A stretch of 64,000 bases of DNA from Pholis gunnellus (taxonomy: Eukaryota > Chordata > Actinopteri > Perciformes > Pholidae). Shown here in pieces: positions 24,900-43,793 of this stretch (the stretch's first letter is position 1; every line of letters starts with the position of its first letter). The translations under genes were made by a program, and so were the position numbers. The stretch is from assembly GCA_910591455.2 (NCBI GenBank), contig OU342807.1, positions 16,670,594 through 16,734,593 on the forward strand, written 5' to 3'. A model generated the notes under the pieces. That model was not told the DNA's origin, searched no databases, and worked only from the letters and a program-made list of their open reading frames with translations.

Positions 24900-27800
24900 T
24901 GGCTGCTCTCAGGAAAGGGGGAACAATGGTTAAGCTCTCGTGTGGAAAGCATTAGGATTTAGAGAACAGACCGCACAGAGATGTTGAACTTGAAGAAAAG
25001 TGCCGTCCCTGACCAAACAAAGTGAATGAGCCTGGGCTTTGCCTCAGGAGGGTTTTTTAAACAAGACACACCCAAATGGTTGACCAATCTTTGCCCTGGG
25101 GGCTTTCAACACAGTGTTACATGAAGTCTGTGCAACTCATGTCACCTAGTAACAAGAACACACACTCAGGATAGAAATACTGAGTGGGAATGCAAACACT
25201 GACTGACTGAACAAAGAGAGTCGTTGTGGAAACAGGTGCTATCAGTGCTGCACTTTGGCCTGATTGCAAATGGCCAATGAGCTGTCATGATAAAAATGTA
25301 TCCTGAAGGGTGCGGCTCCTCGGATGATGGTGACTTAATACATACGTGTTATGTTTTTATGGTATGTTTAGTGTGAAAGAGAGGCAGGGAATTGTTCTGT
25401 GGGTGTGGTGTGTGGGGAAGAGAGAGTGAGGCAGAGTATCATTTAAGCCTTCGCACTCTGTACAGGTCAGCAGTTACATCTTCTAAAATGAGAGTGAAAT
25501 CCTGTCAAGAGTTCATAATTCTCAAGTGATAGCGTAATGTTGGTTTTGGAGAAGAGAGCAATTATAGAGAGGATCAGATTGCAAAAAACACCCCCCTGTG
25601 AGGAGCTTCACTCACCCATATTTGGACCCGTTTTGTTGCATATCGGCTTCTCCTCCACACTGTTATACTGATAGTTGATGACGAAGCCCTTCCAGTTATG
25701 CTTGTAATTTGACATGAAAATCCAAAGCAGAGATCATAAAAAAGATGCAACAACAGGCAATTTTCCCCAGATAAACGTTTAACGCAGTGGGCCCGTCGAG
25801 CGCTAACTGCAAAGCAATAACTAAACATCTGTTTACGAGCAAACTAAAGCCAAACCTCATGAGTTCTTCAACACTTTCTGACATTTTAGATGTTGGATGT
25901 TGTGCATTTTTGTATTTCTAAGTCTTTTCCTATGTTTAAAATGTGCCATGATGGTACTTGTTTCAGTTCTTTCTGTATGAGAGACAGTACAAATGCTGAA
26001 GTTTATATGCACAGCAATGTTCATACATTTTAAACCAGGATGTCAACAAAGACTATATTGTCCAAAGGTACTGTGTTGTAAAAATGTGGGTAGGAAATAG
26101 AACTTATTACCTTTTAATCATTGCAGTCGATTTTCTCCAAAAATGCAGCTTAACATTGATGAAGTTTAAGGAGCTGGTTGATTTCAAAAAGCTCACTGTC
26201 TGCATCTTCACTTGTATTTTTTTTTTTTAATGGAAATTATCAATTTCACTGTCAGTTTTATGAATGATCGCTAACACACCACCTCTCCGAAATAATTAGG
26301 AGGATTTCCTTCAATTTGTTCAGGAGCCTCTGGGTGTAATAACGAGCTGTCATCATGAAGAGTTGACGATGGATTTGATAAATAAGGAGATTAGGGGCAG
26401 ACGTAAAAGAAGCCGACACTGAGTAGCAGTTAGTTTATTATTTACAACATGAATAGGCAGACTGTCTGCACGTGGCTGTACAAAAGATCATGATAGGGAG
26501 CGGCGCCAAGTTGCCGAAAGGCTTTTCTGTATTTTCTCCCTGTCGTGGCTGTCTGCCATCCAAAGCCAGCCTGAGGCTAGCAGCGAGTGAGATCAGACAG
26601 GAAAAGAAGATGTTACTCACTTGATGTCTTGAAATATTTGACATAAAGTTCAATTCAGTTCAACTAATGACAAGTTCAGGATACTTTGAATTATTTCTGC
26701 TTTCTATTGAAACTATTGAAACAACAGGGACTTTCGCACATTGTGCGTAACCTTCCTTTGTCCGGTAACTGAATCCCTAGCCTGTGAGCTGCAAGTCACA
26801 GGGTGCTTCTGAACCGTTTATTTAGTGCAGTACGCTTTAGAATTCCTGCACAGAAAATAGAAATACTGTATAAATAAAGGAATAGTTTGACACTTTGGGA
26901 AGAACACTTATTATCTTTCTTGAGAAGATTCGTAACAATTTCAGTTCTGTATGCTAAATATGAAGCTATTAGTAGCCAGTTTTGGCTTAGCTTAGCACAA
27001 AGACTGGAAACGGGCGGCACGGTTTGTTTGTGAGCTTCAGCTTTTGTGTTATAGTTTTGATTGATTGAATGTCAAAAGTCCAATCAGATATAATCCCTTG
27101 AATGTGGGCCTGCTGTATTTCAATGTGGACTTTTACCAAATCCCATTAAGCTTATCAGTGAAATGTTTAGTTAAGTATTAATCATATCTGAAACGGTTAA
27201 ACCAGATGCCGACGCCCGTATCAGCAGGAATGTTGATGTGGAGAGAAGGAACATTCTTCACTCGACTGGCGGACTCTATTCTGGAGCAGTGTTAGGTTTG
27301 ACACACAAGCTGAGAGGAATGCCTAACCTCTTTGCTAAAGGTCTGAGACGCAGTATGGCATCAAACCTTACTGTGAAAGTTCTCAAACTGCGCCCGAGCT
27401 GTAGCGAGGCGTAGGAACAGTTGAGAGGTAGAGAGTGGAACAAGACCAAATACACTTCAGGGGCTTTCAGGTCCTGCCAAGCATGAGATAGATGGGATTT
27501 TTTTTTTTAACCATTTGCATGGATGTGAGTTTGGTCCTCCTGCGAGTCCATCAAAACACAGTATCATCCCCTATTATAATAAGAAAGCATGCAGCTCTGA
27601 ATCACATATGCAGGATGGTGAAAGGTTGGAGTTAAACAGGCAGGGCTGGTTTGATGAACCACACCCTACATACAATTGCAAGATCCTGAAGACGGGACAG
27701 ACGTACTTGGGCAGGGCATTCTAAGTACAATGCATGCTATCATGAAAGAGGGATTTTTTTACAAAGAAATGTAAATCTGTTGCATTTTTCTGTTTGACTT

Positions 27801-29180
27801 TAAAAGTAAGTATTTGCTTTTAAAGCTGTGTGCACTGGAGCATATCCCAGCATGCATTGGGTACATACATATGTGTTTTTTAAAAAAAGTATTCTGTTGG
27901 AATACCTATAAAGATACGTAAACCCCAGAGAGAAATACCCAATGAAAGAACTACTCATGAAAACTGCTCAGAGGCAGAGTGAGGCACATTTTCCCTACAA
28001 AACTGCTACTGACTGTAAACACCTACTGTATGACTCTGGTTTTCCAAACTCTGAAAGCTTGTTTTAATGTGCCCAACAGCCTCACGATAAAATATAACAA
28101 AAGTGCCTTAAAAAGGCAGTAGTAATTATAAACTTGTTGCTCTATATTTATCACTTCATAACCAACGTTAGGAAGGGGGAAAAGCTCAACAACAAGCTAA
28201 ATGTATAAGTGAATAAACATAATAAGGGCAACTACAGAATATATTAAAACAAAACATTGAAAATACAATAGGTAGATGTTGGCACAGAACAGTAAGCAGA
28301 CAGAACATTGAGCTTTAGTTCATTTTGGCTACAGACTGAACTGGGCAACTCCCTTTACTTTTAAAAGTTTAAGCGCTACTGCCACCAAGTGCTGGTTTCC
28401 TGTACATACAAGAATGTGTTTGTTATAGTCAACAAAAGACTCATTTTTAGAAAGATTAGACTCCTTATTAAACCTATAGAAAAAGACAATTGCTGCACCT
28501 TGTTAAAGCCAAAACCACACCATCATTTATCATGTCAGCTCAATATATGCATGCACTTTCCAAAATGATCATAATTCAGCAGATTACACTTTCTCAGTAT
28601 TTTGGCAATTCATAGAGAATTTGCTAATGTGTCAGTATGATGGAAACCAGAGGCGGTAATTTAGAATTCAAAGGTGGTAAGTGCACAAATCCTTAAAAAT
28701 AGTCTGTAGTTTTCAGATACAAAACACAAGCTTTTTTAAATTAATTTTGACGAAGAACAAAAAAAAAATCTTTTTTGAAAAAAAGTTATGAAAATGAACA
28801 ATATATTGACAAGCCCCATTGGAGAAAAAGTGCAGACTAAAACCACTCTAGACTTAATCTCATGTAATGTTTCGCTTGGATTTACCTCAACAACATGAAT
28901 ATCAAAATATGTATTTATGATCAAACTAGAGCCTGAAGCTTTTAATACAAATACAATACAAAGTAGACACCTTTTTAAAATAAACCTCAGATAATATATT
29001 ATGGTATGTTGGCACAGTTCAGGCCATCACATTGATTAATAAACTTTGTACAAAAACAATTGAGGTGGTGCAGTAAAGCCAACTGTGTAACGTGGAGAGT
29101 AAAATGCATTTGTTCATATCAATATGTAACAAAGTATGCTTAACCAGACCAAGCCTTCCTATCAGTCCACGTAGATTCTC
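24900..29180. other. Gene-free stretch between keratin C and smap1, part 1
   Basis: No coding exons were recognised on either strand. It includes the third copy of the AATAGTTTGACAC repeat (26876-27030), the near-palindrome CCCAGCATGCATTGGG at 27846-27861, and otherwise AT-rich DNA. Confidence 0.45.
26876..27030 (+). mobile_element. Interspersed fish repeat, third copy
   Basis: Begins AAAGGAATAGTTTGACACTT, then TTGAGAAGATTCGTA, TATGAAGCTATTAG, GGCTTAGCTTAGCACAAAGACTGGAAACGGG. Same motif order as the copy at 19198-19610. Confidence 0.65.
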
Positions 29181-29189
29181 TGCTGCAGC

Positions 29190-29345
29190 AGCCCTGCCTT
29201 GGTTATTGACTGTGGACGGCAGGGGGCGTGGTTTCACCGTGTCTGCGCTGCACATGCGCCGAGCCTGGAGGGGAGGGTGAGAGGTCAAGGGGGCGGCGCT
29301 TGAGGAATACAGGAAGTAAACATGACCACGATATTTCGCTAAACT
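29190..29345. promoter_or_regulatory. Promoter-like GC-rich patch without an associated gene
   Basis: Within AT-rich surroundings this block is GC- and CpG-rich and contains an NRF1-like CATGCGCC, a GGGGGCGGCGC GC box, and an ETS-like AGGAAGT. TATA is absent. Such a combination is typical of housekeeping-type promoters, but no exon or long reading frame follows on either strand, so a non-coding transcript, a distal first exon or a transposon-derived piece are all possible. Confidence 0.4.
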
Positions 29346-30014
29346 GACTGGCTGTTGCCGACGTTGAGAAGATCAATGAATGTTGTCTCAGAGTTATTTA
29401 GCACAGAACAGCAATGTGTTGGTTGGATGTTATCTGATGTACTGATCAGAATCCACATGTTGTGTAATGACTGAGTTTAGGATTGTAAGAAAAACAATCG
29501 TGTGTGCTAACAATGTACAATGTACTGCTTGAGCTAGGAAGTTGATGATGATTTAGGATTTGATGCTTTGTATTTCTATTTGTTTAATGGATTTGACGGA
29601 TATGGAGCCGTTTTGTTTCCTTCCAATAGCATCCAAGTTTAATATGCACAAATACTGCATAATTATTATATTTTCATACGAACGATACTTGTTTATTTCG
29701 GTAAACTGAAAATTATTTCCTTCAGTGGAAGTGAAGATTTTATTTTACCTTTACTTGTGAGTGCTTCATATGCAAAAATAAACAGTTTGTTTTATAGCAT
29801 TTATACTTTTATTCGAAATAATATTCTAATTATACTTGACACCATGAGCTCAACTATAGTAGATAATGTGAACAATAACTTCAAACACAATCTACATCAG
29901 GTTCAGTGTTTCTCATCGATTACCTAGACTGTGGCAGTCTGCCGACATCTTTTTAGTATTGCCACATTTTCATAATGAACCAAAATCATGCGCATTCCTC
30001 CACCGTGGTGCGGA

Positions 30015-30730
30015 GATTACTTTATGACTTTATTCGTCATACTATACTATGACTTTTTCATGACTTTTATTTTTTGACATACTATACTATCAACATTTTC
30101 TTTTTTACATTCTATACCATTTATTTTTGGACATATTATACACTGAATTTTGTCATCATACTATACTTTTTTTGACATGCTATACTTTGACTTTTTAAAC
30201 ATACTATAACTTTTTTTCGACATAATATACTGTAACTTGTATGACTATTCCACACACTTAAACTGATTATTTTATGACTTTTTAAACATACTATATGAAT
30301 TGTTTTTGATGACTTTTTTGACATACTAAGTTTTGAAAAAAATGCTTTAGTATGACTTTTAACGACATATACGATATTATACTATAACTTCATAGACATA
30401 CTATATTATTACTTTTTTTGGCCTACTATACTATGCCTTTTTTTGAATGGTATACTATGAATTGTTTCGACATACTATACTATGGATTCTTTATTTTTTT
30501 CTAATACTATACATTTACTTTTGTCAAACTGTACTATGCCTTTTCATCATACTATAAAGCTTTTTGACATACAATTTGACTTTTTACGACATGCTATTCT
30601 ATGACTAATAATTTTTTTACTTACTATATGACTTTTTCTAGACTTTGCTTAACATACTAAACTATGACTTTGACATTCCATCTACACTGTGACTTTTTCC
30701 CTCACATTTCTGACATACTACTATGAGTAT
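30015..30730. repeat. Degenerate AT-rich tandem repeat (CATACTATACTATGACTTTTT unit)
   Basis: A unit of about 20-40 bases built from GACATACTATACTATGACTTTTTT-like blocks is repeated some 20 times with many substitutions and indels. It is a minisatellite-like array, low in CpG and without coding content. It lies 3' of smap1. Confidence 0.85.
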
Positions 30731-31002
30731 TTTAGAATCAACAGCAGGGACGAGGAGTTTGGCTTTGCTTAATTTTGTCCCTCTTCCCGCTGATCAGCAC
30801 ATCTGGCTGATGCCGTTGAAGGAGCCTTATGTTTCCATTCACATGCCCTACCTACATCTTTGGAGCTACTAACTGTTAGTTTCAGTGGCCAAGTGAGATT
30901 CTGGATCAGAATTTAGGCAAGTATAGGAGATAAAAGTGACCGTGTTCCTGCAGGTGTATTTCTATACAGTATGAATCATAGAAGACACATCAGAGCCAGT
31001 CA

Positions 31003-31008
31003 TTTATT
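31003..31008 (-). terminator. Candidate polyadenylation signal of smap1
   Basis: TTTATT on the plus strand (AATAAA in the transcript) lies about 530 bases after the smap1 stop codon. It is the first canonical signal that I found downstream of the stop. Confidence 0.5.
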
Positions 31009-31534
31009 ATCACTTTAATTTGATAGGGGAACCACAAGTACTTTAAAAGGTTATACGGCGCTGTACATTTTGGAGCAGTACTGACAGACTTGATAGTCAT
31101 ATCTTCTCCCGTTAAATACTATTCATTTAAATGTTCTATATTCTTATAATAATACAGTGATACAATAAAAGCTTGTGTAACTGGTCCTGCAGCTTTTCTG
31201 ATATGTCGATATCATTTTTGTTGGGACTGTTATTTCCTTGTAATTTTTTTTTCCAAAAAAGGAAAATAAAAGTTATGATCAAAAACCATATGACAGGCAG
31301 AAACTGCCAGGCTGTAATCCTGTACGACTCCCAATTCACTCACACAATAGAGAGAAAGAGAGACAGAGAAAGGGAGAAGGAAAAAAAAGGAGATACAATT
31401 TTTATGTTCTGAAGGCTGGTCCGCGATGGAAATGGGCATCAGTTCATAGGGAGGTGCAAAGCAGCACAAGATATATTTTGCACTTTCTGCGACCTCGACT
31501 CTTACTCTGCCCAACCATCAAACTGCTCGAAGGC

Positions 31535-37950
<6,416 letters not shown>

Positions 37951-38180
37951 AGGTGCGGCTTTAGTTGGACTCCTTTGATAAAAAAATAACTCTACTTTAA
38001 TCAGTCGTGAATCGAATTAAGTTTCTCATAAAAGATCATAATCAGAGCGATGGACGCCTCAGAGCGAGATGTGAAAACACCCGGAACCGGAATCCCGTCT
38101 CCGCCCACAGGAACACTAGCGCTGACGCGGCTGATGCATCTGATTGGACGACAGTTCTGACGTCGTCTGACGCACGAAGT
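37951..38180 (-). promoter_or_regulatory. TATA-less promoter region of smap1
   Basis: CpG-containing sequence upstream of the ATG with an inverted CCAAT box (ATTGG at 38143-38147), a CRE-like TGACGTCG at 38158-38165 and ETS-like CCGGAA motifs near 38080-38092. This is the usual content of a housekeeping promoter. It lies between smap1 and the 3' end of cenpk (poly(A) signal at 38321). Confidence 0.6.
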
Positions 38181-38320
38181 TTCTCATTAAATAAGTTTTG
38201 CATTTTCATAAAAAAACTAACTGTAATTATAATTTGGACTGGAAAGATGGCTACTGGTTGCCTACATCAACCACGAGAAGACAATCAATGATCCCTGATG
38301 GGTTTTTTTCGTAACAAAAC

Positions 38321-38326
38321 TTTATT
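38321..38326 (-). terminator. Polyadenylation signal of cenpk
   Basis: TTTATT on the plus strand (AATAAA in the transcript), about 495 bases after the stop codon and about 370 bases before the smap1 ATG. Confidence 0.6.
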
Positions 38327-38819
38327 GAACATGAAAATATATACAGAAAAAACAACAATTCACCCTTTGGGTACCTGAAGGCTTCTAAAAGTCCCCTTAT
38401 AAGCAACTCAAACATCTTTTAATGAAACCAAATTCATAGTCATAAATACACCTACATTTCTCATTGATGATTACATCTTGCCATTGAAAACAGCTATGAA
38501 AAAAAGGATCAAAGGAAATATGTACTTAAGAGAAAATATCAACAATAATGATATGAGTTTACACGAAATTGAGTCTTTAATGTTGGTGTTCTCAGGTGTA
38601 TTAAAGGACTCATGGTTAAACAATACTTATGAAACCTAATTGGGAAAGTTACTCATTTAATAATCACACTTCATTATATCGGTAACCTCATATCTTTCCC
38701 AGCAGTTAGTCTTCATATGAGCTCACATAAATATACATAATGACGGCACTATACAATCAGACCCAAATTACAAACACTAGCAGATAAGTGGTACTTAAGA
38801 TGCCTGATGCACCACTGCC

Positions 38820-39571
38820 TCAACAGAAGGTTTCCAGGCGGATCTTGAAGTTATTCTCCTGGTGCCTCACTGCAATGCCGTAGCGGAGCAGCATCTCTGT
38901 GTACGGGGGCCAGAATGTGTTGTCCATTGTCACATAGGGGTCGTGTGGTGTATTCAGGACCTTGTTCATGAGCAGCTGTGGGGGAACGGAGGGAGATTGA
39001 TGTTAAGTAAAGGTGATACGACCTATAGAGTATGCAGGTAGGCATTTACAAAGAGACAGTTCAATAGATTTTGATTTCTTTCTCTATTTGATAATACACA
39101 CTGGAAAGAGACGCTAGGAGAGCGATGACGGGACAAAAGTACCGTCCCACACTAAAATACTGGAGGTATTTATGCACATTCTATGTGCCATGGCCAACAA
39201 AATACTATAACATGAAGTATTTACAAAAGGATTTGAGTTTGAGAATAAAACAATCACAATTATGTATACAACCACCTGACCAAAATACACGTGCAGCACT
39301 GAGAGTTGGCAGAATCTTAATCTTAATAATCTTAATACATCATTGTCAAGCATCTCTAGACCTCAAATTCAAGGGGACGGGAGAATAAGATGCAAACATT
39401 CACTGTCATCGAAAAAAAATAAGATATAGTATAGCCTTGCTTTATATATTACAGCAATAACCAACAACAAAAACACACGCATATGAGCTCCTTCTCCATC
39501 ATATACCCATTGACTGGACATAGCTTCAACATCCCAGTGGAAGATATTTTGACTATATTTATATATACGCG

Positions 39572-39638
<67 letters not shown>

Positions 39639-42112
39639 CCGTTATACACCACAACACCAAGAAAAATGTTAAAGTGAAAAGCTACATGGCAATAAACCTG
39701 TATTATCATTTTTGAAAATGACTCCTTTCACTTAATGCAAGGAAACATAATTAGACATCAAAGCTGATTATGTAGAGCATCAAAACCCACCTCAAGAATT
39801 TCATTAAGTGAAATCAAGTCTTCATTTAACTCCTGGGGAATGTTCTGAAAATATAAACAAAAGACGGTTATCTGGTGTCGTGACAGCACAGGTTTCACAT
39901 GTTAACACAGAGCAGGCCGCTGCACCTTCTTCTTCCTGTTGGTACTGGATTCATTCTGAGGGAGAGGGACGTGCTTCTCCAGTATGTCGCCCAGAGACTC
40001 CATCAGCCTCTCCTGGTAGACCTTCATTTTATGGATTTTCGCCTTGGTGTCCTGCAATATACTGTGGAATGCACATGTCAACACAAACACACACACAGAT
40101 TTTAGTTCATACAGTTCTCAGAGTTAAACTTGTGTGTGCTTCAGTGCTCTTGTATGTTTTCTTTGAATGCCATCCACCTGCCTACCAGGCTGTAGGTAGA
40201 TGTAAATGTATTTACATGATGGACTCAAGTGTGTGTGTGTTAGTAAATGTGCATTGTCCCTTCTTTAATACAGTAAATGTGTTTTGCTGCCCTCCAGTGG
40301 CAATACACCTCAGAGCTTGAACTCCTGGTTCAGTGTGACCGCCATGACGCTCACCTTTGCTCGGATAACTTCCCCTTTTCCGTTCGAAGGCGTTCAACGT
40401 GGTCATTGGCAGCTATCAGCGCCTGTTTCTTCTCCCCCAACCACTTCTGTTCACTAAAATACATTGACTTTCAGAACAATACACTGAGCAAAACAAATGA
40501 AAAGTGTCTTCCATTCACTTCTGAGGAACATGTACTATATGCTCTGCGAAAAGACAAAGTCTGCACTACAACTAAAAGATGTACGCACAGTTCTTTGGTT
40601 TCTCTCAATTTGTCTCTCTTTGCTTCATGGCAAGAAACGACCATCTCAAGTTCAGAGCACAGCTTGAGCATCTGTGGAAAACAACGTGGGAAAAGGGATT
40701 GCATAACTGGAACTGAATTTAAATAAGGAGTTTCAACAAGAAACATTCTTCAGTGTTACATTTCACACACAGACATACCTCCTCTTTTCCAGCCTGAAGT
40801 AAAACTTCTGAATTTGATATCAGCACTGGATAGAGCACAAACAGAGAAACAAATACTATAAATACATTTATAAAATGATAATTTTGCAAACATTAGATAC
40901 AGCAGGTATAACAATTTATGTATGGGAAAGCCTGAAATCACAATTTAAATAAAGAGGACTTACATTCTGGCTCCACGGTCAGCCACTGCTTCAGTTCAGC
41001 TTCTGTTGCAATCAGTCGATTTACTGCCTAATGAAAAATATTCACACATTAAACACATTAAACACATTTATGAAGGCTATTAATTAGTTATTAAGTTATT
41101 TACATACACTAATATCACACCTAATGAGTGTAAAACAAATAAGCCGACAATATTTAGTAAAATATGACAAGGAAAATTCAAACTAAACAATGGTTTAGTG
41201 TTAGCTGATTGTAAAGCTCTCTAATGGATATATCATCTTGTTTTTCTATGATGTCATACCTTTAGGGACGCACAGTATGTGTGATGCAAAACAAAACTAG
41301 GATTAACCAACTTTAAAATGCTAAATTATTCGTAAACATGTATAACATACTTATGGCTTGTTATTTCCATCTGCAGCACCATTGAGAAGAAGCCTCTTTG
41401 ACAGCTCTCTCATTTTTCGAAATTGAGTTGCCAGGTTTGATGAGCTTATCATTGCGTTGCCTCATTGATTGTTGATTAGTCAGATAAATAGGCTACTTTG
41501 CTTGCCTCTGTAAAGACCTTTGATGTACGTTATGCGTGCAACAAAGGGCTGTATGAATATGAAGTTTTGAAGATATTCTAAGTAATTTAAAGCAACACCA
41601 AGTTAAAGCATCTCACCTGCTCCTGAGGATTCTCACAGAACTCTGGTTCACACAGTATCATCTCATTCTGAAGCTGCAACACAAAGGGACACACACACAG
41701 TCTGTGGTTTGAACCTTCGTTGCACATCCAGGGGCTGGTTGGAGAGGACAGCCTGGCTAAACATCAGTTTACCTTTTCCAGCTGAGCAAACTGCTCCTCA
41801 CACTGGTCCATCAGCTCACCCTGAGCGGCCTCTGACAGCTCCGCTGTTGCCTGGCCACCTAGCTTCACCTCAGCCTGAACACGGGAATATGAAATGCAAC
41901 AAAAAGTGTCGATTTGCATTTTGGATATTTGGTTTTTGAATATTAACTAGCTCAGCACAGACACATTTGCCCCAGTGCATGGGTGATGATTCACGCTCGT
42001 TCACATTAACAGCACCGATGTTCTCGGCAATTAATGTGAATACGTCTCACTTCACATTGCTGTGTACATATTTGAGCTACACGATTAGTCAGAGGAAATC
42101 CAGTCTTACCAT
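38820..42112 (-). CDS. cenpk: CENP-K, inner kinetochore (CCAN) subunit, 10 coding exons
   Basis: Subunit of the constitutive centromere-associated network (CENP-H/I/K/M module), needed for kinetochore assembly. Exons in transcript order: 42112-42110, 41874-41773, 41673-41617, 41027-40964, 40825-40779, 40671-40589, 40453-40355, 40061-39926, 39844-39791, 38975-38820; 266 residues, close to the 269 of human CENP-K. The start ATG is the last three bases of the first exon, followed directly by the donor GTAAGA. The N-terminal two thirds are coiled-coil-like (for example MDQCEEQFAQLEK, TEAELKQWL, GEKKQALIAANDHVERL). Diagnostic motifs are KVYQERLMESLGDILEKHVPLP and, near the C-terminus, PHDPYVTMDNTFWPPYTEML followed by RYGIAVRHQ. 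Every exon junction keeps phase. The exon 6 donor is GTGCGT, acceptable though not strong. Annotation is from family similarity remembered, not from a search. Confidence 0.94.
39571..39637. repeat. (AT)n microsatellite in cenpk intron 9
   Basis: A CACACA stretch followed by about 28 pure AT units, between the penultimate and last coding exons of cenpk. Confidence 0.95.
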
Positions 42113-42260
42113 AATTTGCGAATTTTTCTCCACAACACGGAAACCAACAAAAACAGACGCTCCTTGTTTCAAAATACCGCCAACACTGATGACGTAGCGT
42201 CTGCGACAGAGGGGAGTGCTGAGGAGCGTCGACGCTGCGCTGGACTGCGCATGTTCAGTG
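42113..42260 (-). promoter_or_regulatory. cenpk promoter with CDE/CHR-like and CRE-like elements
   Basis: On the minus strand the sequence GGCGGTATTTTGAAAC (42181-42166) combines a CDE-like GGCGG with a CHR-like TTTGAA (42173-42168), the arrangement bound by DREAM/MuvB at cell-cycle genes. A CRE-like TGACGTAG is at 42190-42197 and an NRF1-like GCGCATG near 42246. There is no TATA box. The content suits a gene expressed in G2/M, as CENP-K is expected to be. Confidence 0.55.
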
Positions 42261-42539
42261 CAGTCTTCAGAACTGCGTCCACGCAGATATGCAGATTAGA
42301 CTCTTTTTTTTCCAGGTGAACCGGGTAAGTGAGTAGAAAACGGTTGCTTCTGATGATTAATCTGTGAATGCTGAGAGCATAACGCAGAACCCCTGCAGAA
42401 ATTAACACATAGTTCTTCAGCACTGTGGGGTTTATTGTTTTCTCTCTTCAACAGAAAAAACTAGGCCTTTTCCGACATAGCCAAAGCAAAGTAGGCTAAT
42501 TCTAGGTGGCTTAAATAACAAAAGTAAAATAAATATTCA

Positions 42540-42960
42540 AACAAACTGTAACCTACTTTAGTATAACCTTGAAGTACTGGTGCTTTACTTGAGTATCTTC
42601 TTTTAAAGCTACTCTACTTCAACTTCATTTCAGAGGACACATTGCTCTTTTTATACCTTTATCCCCACTACAATAATGTGACAGCTATAGCTAGTTACTG
42701 TTGCTTTAAAGCTAAAGATTTTTCATACAAAGCATATTCTCATTTAGTTGAGGCATTAGTAATAATACTTCAACATTGTAACACAAAGGGGCCATTTAGT
42801 ATTTTACTTTATAAACTTTAATTACATTCTGAAGATAATACTTCTGCAGGTTCACTTAAGAAAGGTTTAAAATACAAGACTATACTTGTGGAGTCATTTG
42901 AGGTTCCACCTCTGGCTGATTAAAAGATCAAAACTCAGTCAGTCCTTTTCCACCACTGCT
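42540..42960 (+). mobile_element. Decayed interspersed fish repeat ('ACTCAAGTAC' family)
   Basis: Motif order TTGAAGTACTGGTGCTTTACTTGAGTATCTTC, CTACTCTACTTCAACTTCATTTCAGAGGACA, TATAGCTAGTTACTGTTGC, GAAGATAATACTTCTGCAGG resembles the better preserved copy at 13095-13565. Divergence is high and the boundaries are approximate. Confidence 0.5.
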
Positions 42961-43581
42961 GAATATTAGGTTACACATAGGCTAGAATTTAATAGAAATA
43001 TGCTGCTTTCCCCCCCATTTAATTACACCCAACCTGTAAAACAGTGTGGATGTGTTCAGTCCAGGGAGCTTGTCAGGGTCCGGTATGGTACAGTTGTTGT
43101 CTCTATGTGTCCAGATGTGTTGGTCAGTAACCCAATATTGTACAGTAAGATGGAAAGTGACACTAGAGCACTATTATTATCCTGAACATTAATGGCTCTC
43201 GAATAAGTCTAATATGATATTCATACTGATATTATGCCTGCATCAGGAAGCAAGTTCTTACCCAAATCAAAGTCAATTACCAAGAATGTAACAGATTTTC
43301 AGATCAAAACAAAATTCAATTCATTTTATTTGGGAAACACATATTACCATGGGAGCAGCATGTCTCTCTTTGATTTAGATTTGTATCTGCCTTCTTATCG
43401 CCACCACCATTCAATTGCAAAATATGTCATCTAATCACATTGCAGTGATTTGTTTTTCTTTCATAGTAGCCTAATGTGTTAACCACTTTTAGTTTATAAG
43501 CATTACATTTCCTCTAATTATTATGTAGCAAATCTTGCACAATCTGCCTAACCTATTTATAACAGGTTTAGGTTGTATTTT

Positions 43582-43793
<212 letters not shown>

